From assembly GCA_023132995.1 (NCBI GenBank), contig JAGLXI010000228.1:1-6892 (forward strand): a DNA stretch of 6,892 nt, in the 5' to 3' direction. The DNA is from Candidatus Zixiibacteriota bacterium (GTDB lineage Bacteria; Zixibacteria; MSB-5A5; GN15; FEB-12). Of the stretch, positions 5,335-6,892 are shown piece after piece. The position numbers and the translations under genes were made by a program. The notes under the pieces are model-generated. The model saw only the letters and a program-made list of their open reading frames with translations. It did no database searches and was not told where the DNA came from. Positions within the stretch are counted from its first letter, which is position 1, and every line of letters starts with the position of its first letter.

Positions 5335-6792
5335 TCTAATCATGCCATCGCAGTCAAGATCAGCAGAACCGATAGGATATGGACAATCGGAAATGATGTC
5401 AAAATAGAAGTCGTACAACAGTTGCAGGTCGGCTTCGGTCAGCTCACCGTCTCCGTCCGTATCGCCACACAAGACCGTATCGCACCCGACAGGTAAGGCC
5501 CCGATCAGTTCGAGGTTCGGCTGAATACCCTGCGCGCAGGGGGAGAAAGCCGAGACATGATAGTCACCATTGTCAGCATCGCAGAACATCGGATCAGCGG
5601 ACATGTTGCCATCCACCCCGAGTTGACCGGCAATACTGCCCGTCCAGTCGCCACCGGCGTTTCCGTAAAGATCACAGCAAGCCAAAGATGGAATACTCAT
5701 ACCGTCGGTGTGTACGGCGCTTCCAAGATCACTGAACGCAATAATGCATCTCAACAACAGAGGCGTGGCGTAGCCATCACAGGATACTCCGCCGCCGTTG
5801 TCTGATGAGTTTCCATACAGAGTACAGTTTCTCACGGACGCACTGCCAACTGCACGGAAAGCTAGGCCGCCACCATTGGCAGCATAGTTTCCGGCGATCA
5901 CATTGGCAACGATTTCCGGTTCGGATTCGAGGCAGCAGATAGCTCCACCATACGAAAAGGGTGACGATCCCGTATTCCCAAGAATAACATTGTTGCTGAT
6001 TAAGGGATCTGATCCGGAATTGCAGATAATAGCGCCGCCATTATCGATGAATGTGTTACCTATGAAGACATTACCGTCAATTGTGCCCGAGGAACCGCAA
6101 CACAGACCAATGCCCGCTCCGCCGTATGCCTGATTATACTCGATGGTATTATGATTAATGGAGGCCTTTGAATCAAAACAGTCAATCCCGCCACCGGAAT
6201 AACTGAAATTGCCGGATATGGTGTTATCGGCAATCAAGACATTGTTGCAGTAAATCAACGAGATTCCGCCGCCTCCATCCCCGCCTATATCGCTGCCGGT
6301 ATTCTCGACGATGGTGTTGCCAATGATCTGCGAAGCTGAATACACACAATGTATTCCAGCACCATAGTGCACAGCCCTACAGTTTGTCACAGTATTGTCG
6401 CTGATAGTCGGACTGGAGTTCACACATGAGATTCCTCCACCGTCTTCAGCATACCCGTTTGTTATCGTGAATCCCTCAACCACCGCTGTGAGGTTCTCTC
6501 CGCTGTGGAACCACAGGCCACGGTGAGGATCTCCCGATGTCCCCCCGCAATCTATGACAGTCAACTCAGGACCACTCTCCGATTTCAGCACGATGTTACG
6601 ACCTCCAAAATCGAGATCGCGGTTTCCGTCACCGGCATACGTGCCGTCGGCAACAAGAACTGTATCGCCCGTCACGGCGGCGTTAATTCCGGCCTGGATC
6701 GTCGGTTGAACAGCCGGTACATGGATTGTGGCTGATTGGACTGTAGCTGCAAGTGCGAGGAACAGTACAAGTAGTAAGCAGTAGTTCCTCAT
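5209..6792 (-). CDS. Secreted right-handed beta-helix protein with C-terminal dockerin-like domain
   Basis: The 527-residue product starts with a signal peptide (MRNYCLLLVLFLALAATVQS, cleavage near residue 21). Residues about 22-82 hold the entry motif of secreted parallel beta-helix proteins (TIHVPAVQPTIQAGINAAV, GDTVLVADGTYAGDG, IDC at 80-82). About eight coils span 105-345, each with a GGxI-x-C strand and an N-x-I-x-x-N turn (such as GGGISC, GGGIDC, GGAIICN, GGAICC, GGGVSC). The helix closes with ADPMFCDADNGDYHVSAFSPC (399-419). A dockerin-like pair of Ca-binding loops follows: D444, D446, D448, D455 and D478, D480, D482, D489. The basic/polar tail after 506 looks unstructured. Pectate-lyase-like folds often bind or cut polysaccharide, but no catalytic site is recognisable, so adhesion or surface display is equally likely. 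GGAGG lies 4 nt before the ATG. No cohesin partner is encoded here. Confidence 0.88.
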   Translation of the reverse strand: MRNYCLLLVLFLALAATVQSATIHVPAVQPTIQAGINAAVTGDTVLVADGTYAGDGNRDLDFGGRNIVLKSESGPELTVIDCGGTSGDPHRGLWFHSGENLTAVVEGFTITNGYAEDGGGISCVNSSPTISDNTVTNCRAVHYGAGIHCVYSASQIIGNTIVENTGSDIGGDGGGGISLIYCNNVLIADNTISGNFSYSGGGIDCFDSKASINHNTIEYNQAYGGAGIGLCCGSSGTIDGNVFIGNTFIDNGGAIICNSGSDPLISNNVILGNTGSSPFSYGGAICCLESEPEIVANVIAGNYAANGGGLAFRAVGSASVRNCTLYGNSSDNGGGVSCDGYATPLLLRCIIAFSDLGSAVHTDGMSIPSLACCDLYGNAGGDWTGSIAGQLGVDGNMSADPMFCDADNGDYHVSAFSPCAQGIQPNLELIGALPVGCDTVLCGDTDGDGELTEADLQLLYDFYFDIISDCPYPIGSADLDCDGMIRLNDIILLAGYIHGYGPAPCCDPAPKRPDQSGLEKNDSSPGF

Positions 6793-6796
6793 AAGT

Positions 6797-6801
6797 CCTC
6801 C
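6797..6801 (-). promoter_or_regulatory. Shine-Dalgarno GGAGG of the beta-helix gene
   Basis: On the minus strand GGAGG is followed by ACTT and ATG at 6792. It sets the start directly before the signal peptide. Confidence 0.75.
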
Positions 6802-6826
6802 AAAACTATTATGATTGCCTTAATTC

Positions 6827-6878
6827 AAGGTACTTAAAAACGTTCTGATTGTCAAGAGATTCTGGGTGTTGTGTCAAG
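6827..6878 (-). promoter_or_regulatory. Putative sigma-70-type promoter with duplicated CTTGACA
   Basis: Reading the minus strand, a perfect -35 hexamer TTGACA (6855-6850) stands 17 nt before TACCTT (6832-6827), which matches the consensus -10 at the first, second and last bases. A second CTTGACA lies exactly 22 bp upstream (6878-6872). An AT-rich near-palindrome (6818-6830) covers the -10. This fits a vegetative promoter for the beta-helix gene, about 35 nt before its start codon. The -10 match is weak; CATAAT (complement at 6808-6813) is an alternative -10 without a good -35. Confidence 0.4.
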
Positions 6879-6892
6879 GCAAAATAGAAATG

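Noticed and set aside
5530..6480. Repetitive DNA in the beta-helix gene as a CRISPR or tandem-repeat array
   Set aside because: The repeats are at the protein level, irregular in length and divergent in DNA. They are coils of a beta-helix, not direct DNA repeats with spacers.

Overview
The window looks like a chromosomal segment of an uncultivated Gram-negative bacterium of the FCB type, for example a Zixibacteria- or Latescibacteria-like lineage. That placement is an inference. It rests on the secreted Cys-rich beta-helix protein ending in a dockerin-like EF-hand pair, the sigma/anti-sigma plus PspC arrangement, and the moderately GC-rich coding sequence; no rRNA or other marker is present to confirm it. 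No tRNA, CRISPR array, IS element or phage gene was seen.

Layout. At the left edge a minus-strand secreted mini-ORF (13-114) has a very strong ribosome binding site but stops after 33 codons. A gene-poor stretch follows (115-393) that holds only small inverted repeats. Six genes then run on the plus strand with short gaps: a degenerate RNase H-fold protein (394-774), the DNA polymerase III clamp-loader delta subunit HolA (808-1797), an ECF sigma factor (1852-2454), its membrane anti-sigma factor with a cytoplasmic zinc finger (2493-3545), a PspC-domain membrane protein (3637-4104), and a LiaF-like membrane protein (4101-5003) that overlaps it by an ATGA junction. A convergent spacer (5004-5208) carries a hairpin and what may be the remnant of a plus-strand signal peptide. 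The right side is one minus-strand gene (5209-6792), a secreted right-handed beta-helix protein with a C-terminal dockerin-like pair, preceded by a TTGACA-containing promoter region.

How the genes may work together. HolA is housekeeping replication. The sigma factor, anti-sigma factor, PspC protein and LiaF-like protein look like a compact envelope-stress module: the anti-sigma factor would hold the sigma factor at the membrane, and the PspC/LiaF-like pair would sense or respond to membrane damage. No pspA, liaR/liaS or pspB is visible, so the circuit would differ from the E. coli Psp and Bacillus Lia systems. The functional link is inferred from adjacency.

The most unusual items are the RNase H-fold protein that appears to have lost three of four catalytic acids, the shared membrane domain repeated in the adjacent PspC and LiaF-like genes, and the structured 91-nt leader before the PspC gene. 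I found no clear case of a wholly undescribed system; the envelope module and the dead RNase H-like gene are the best candidates for follow-up.
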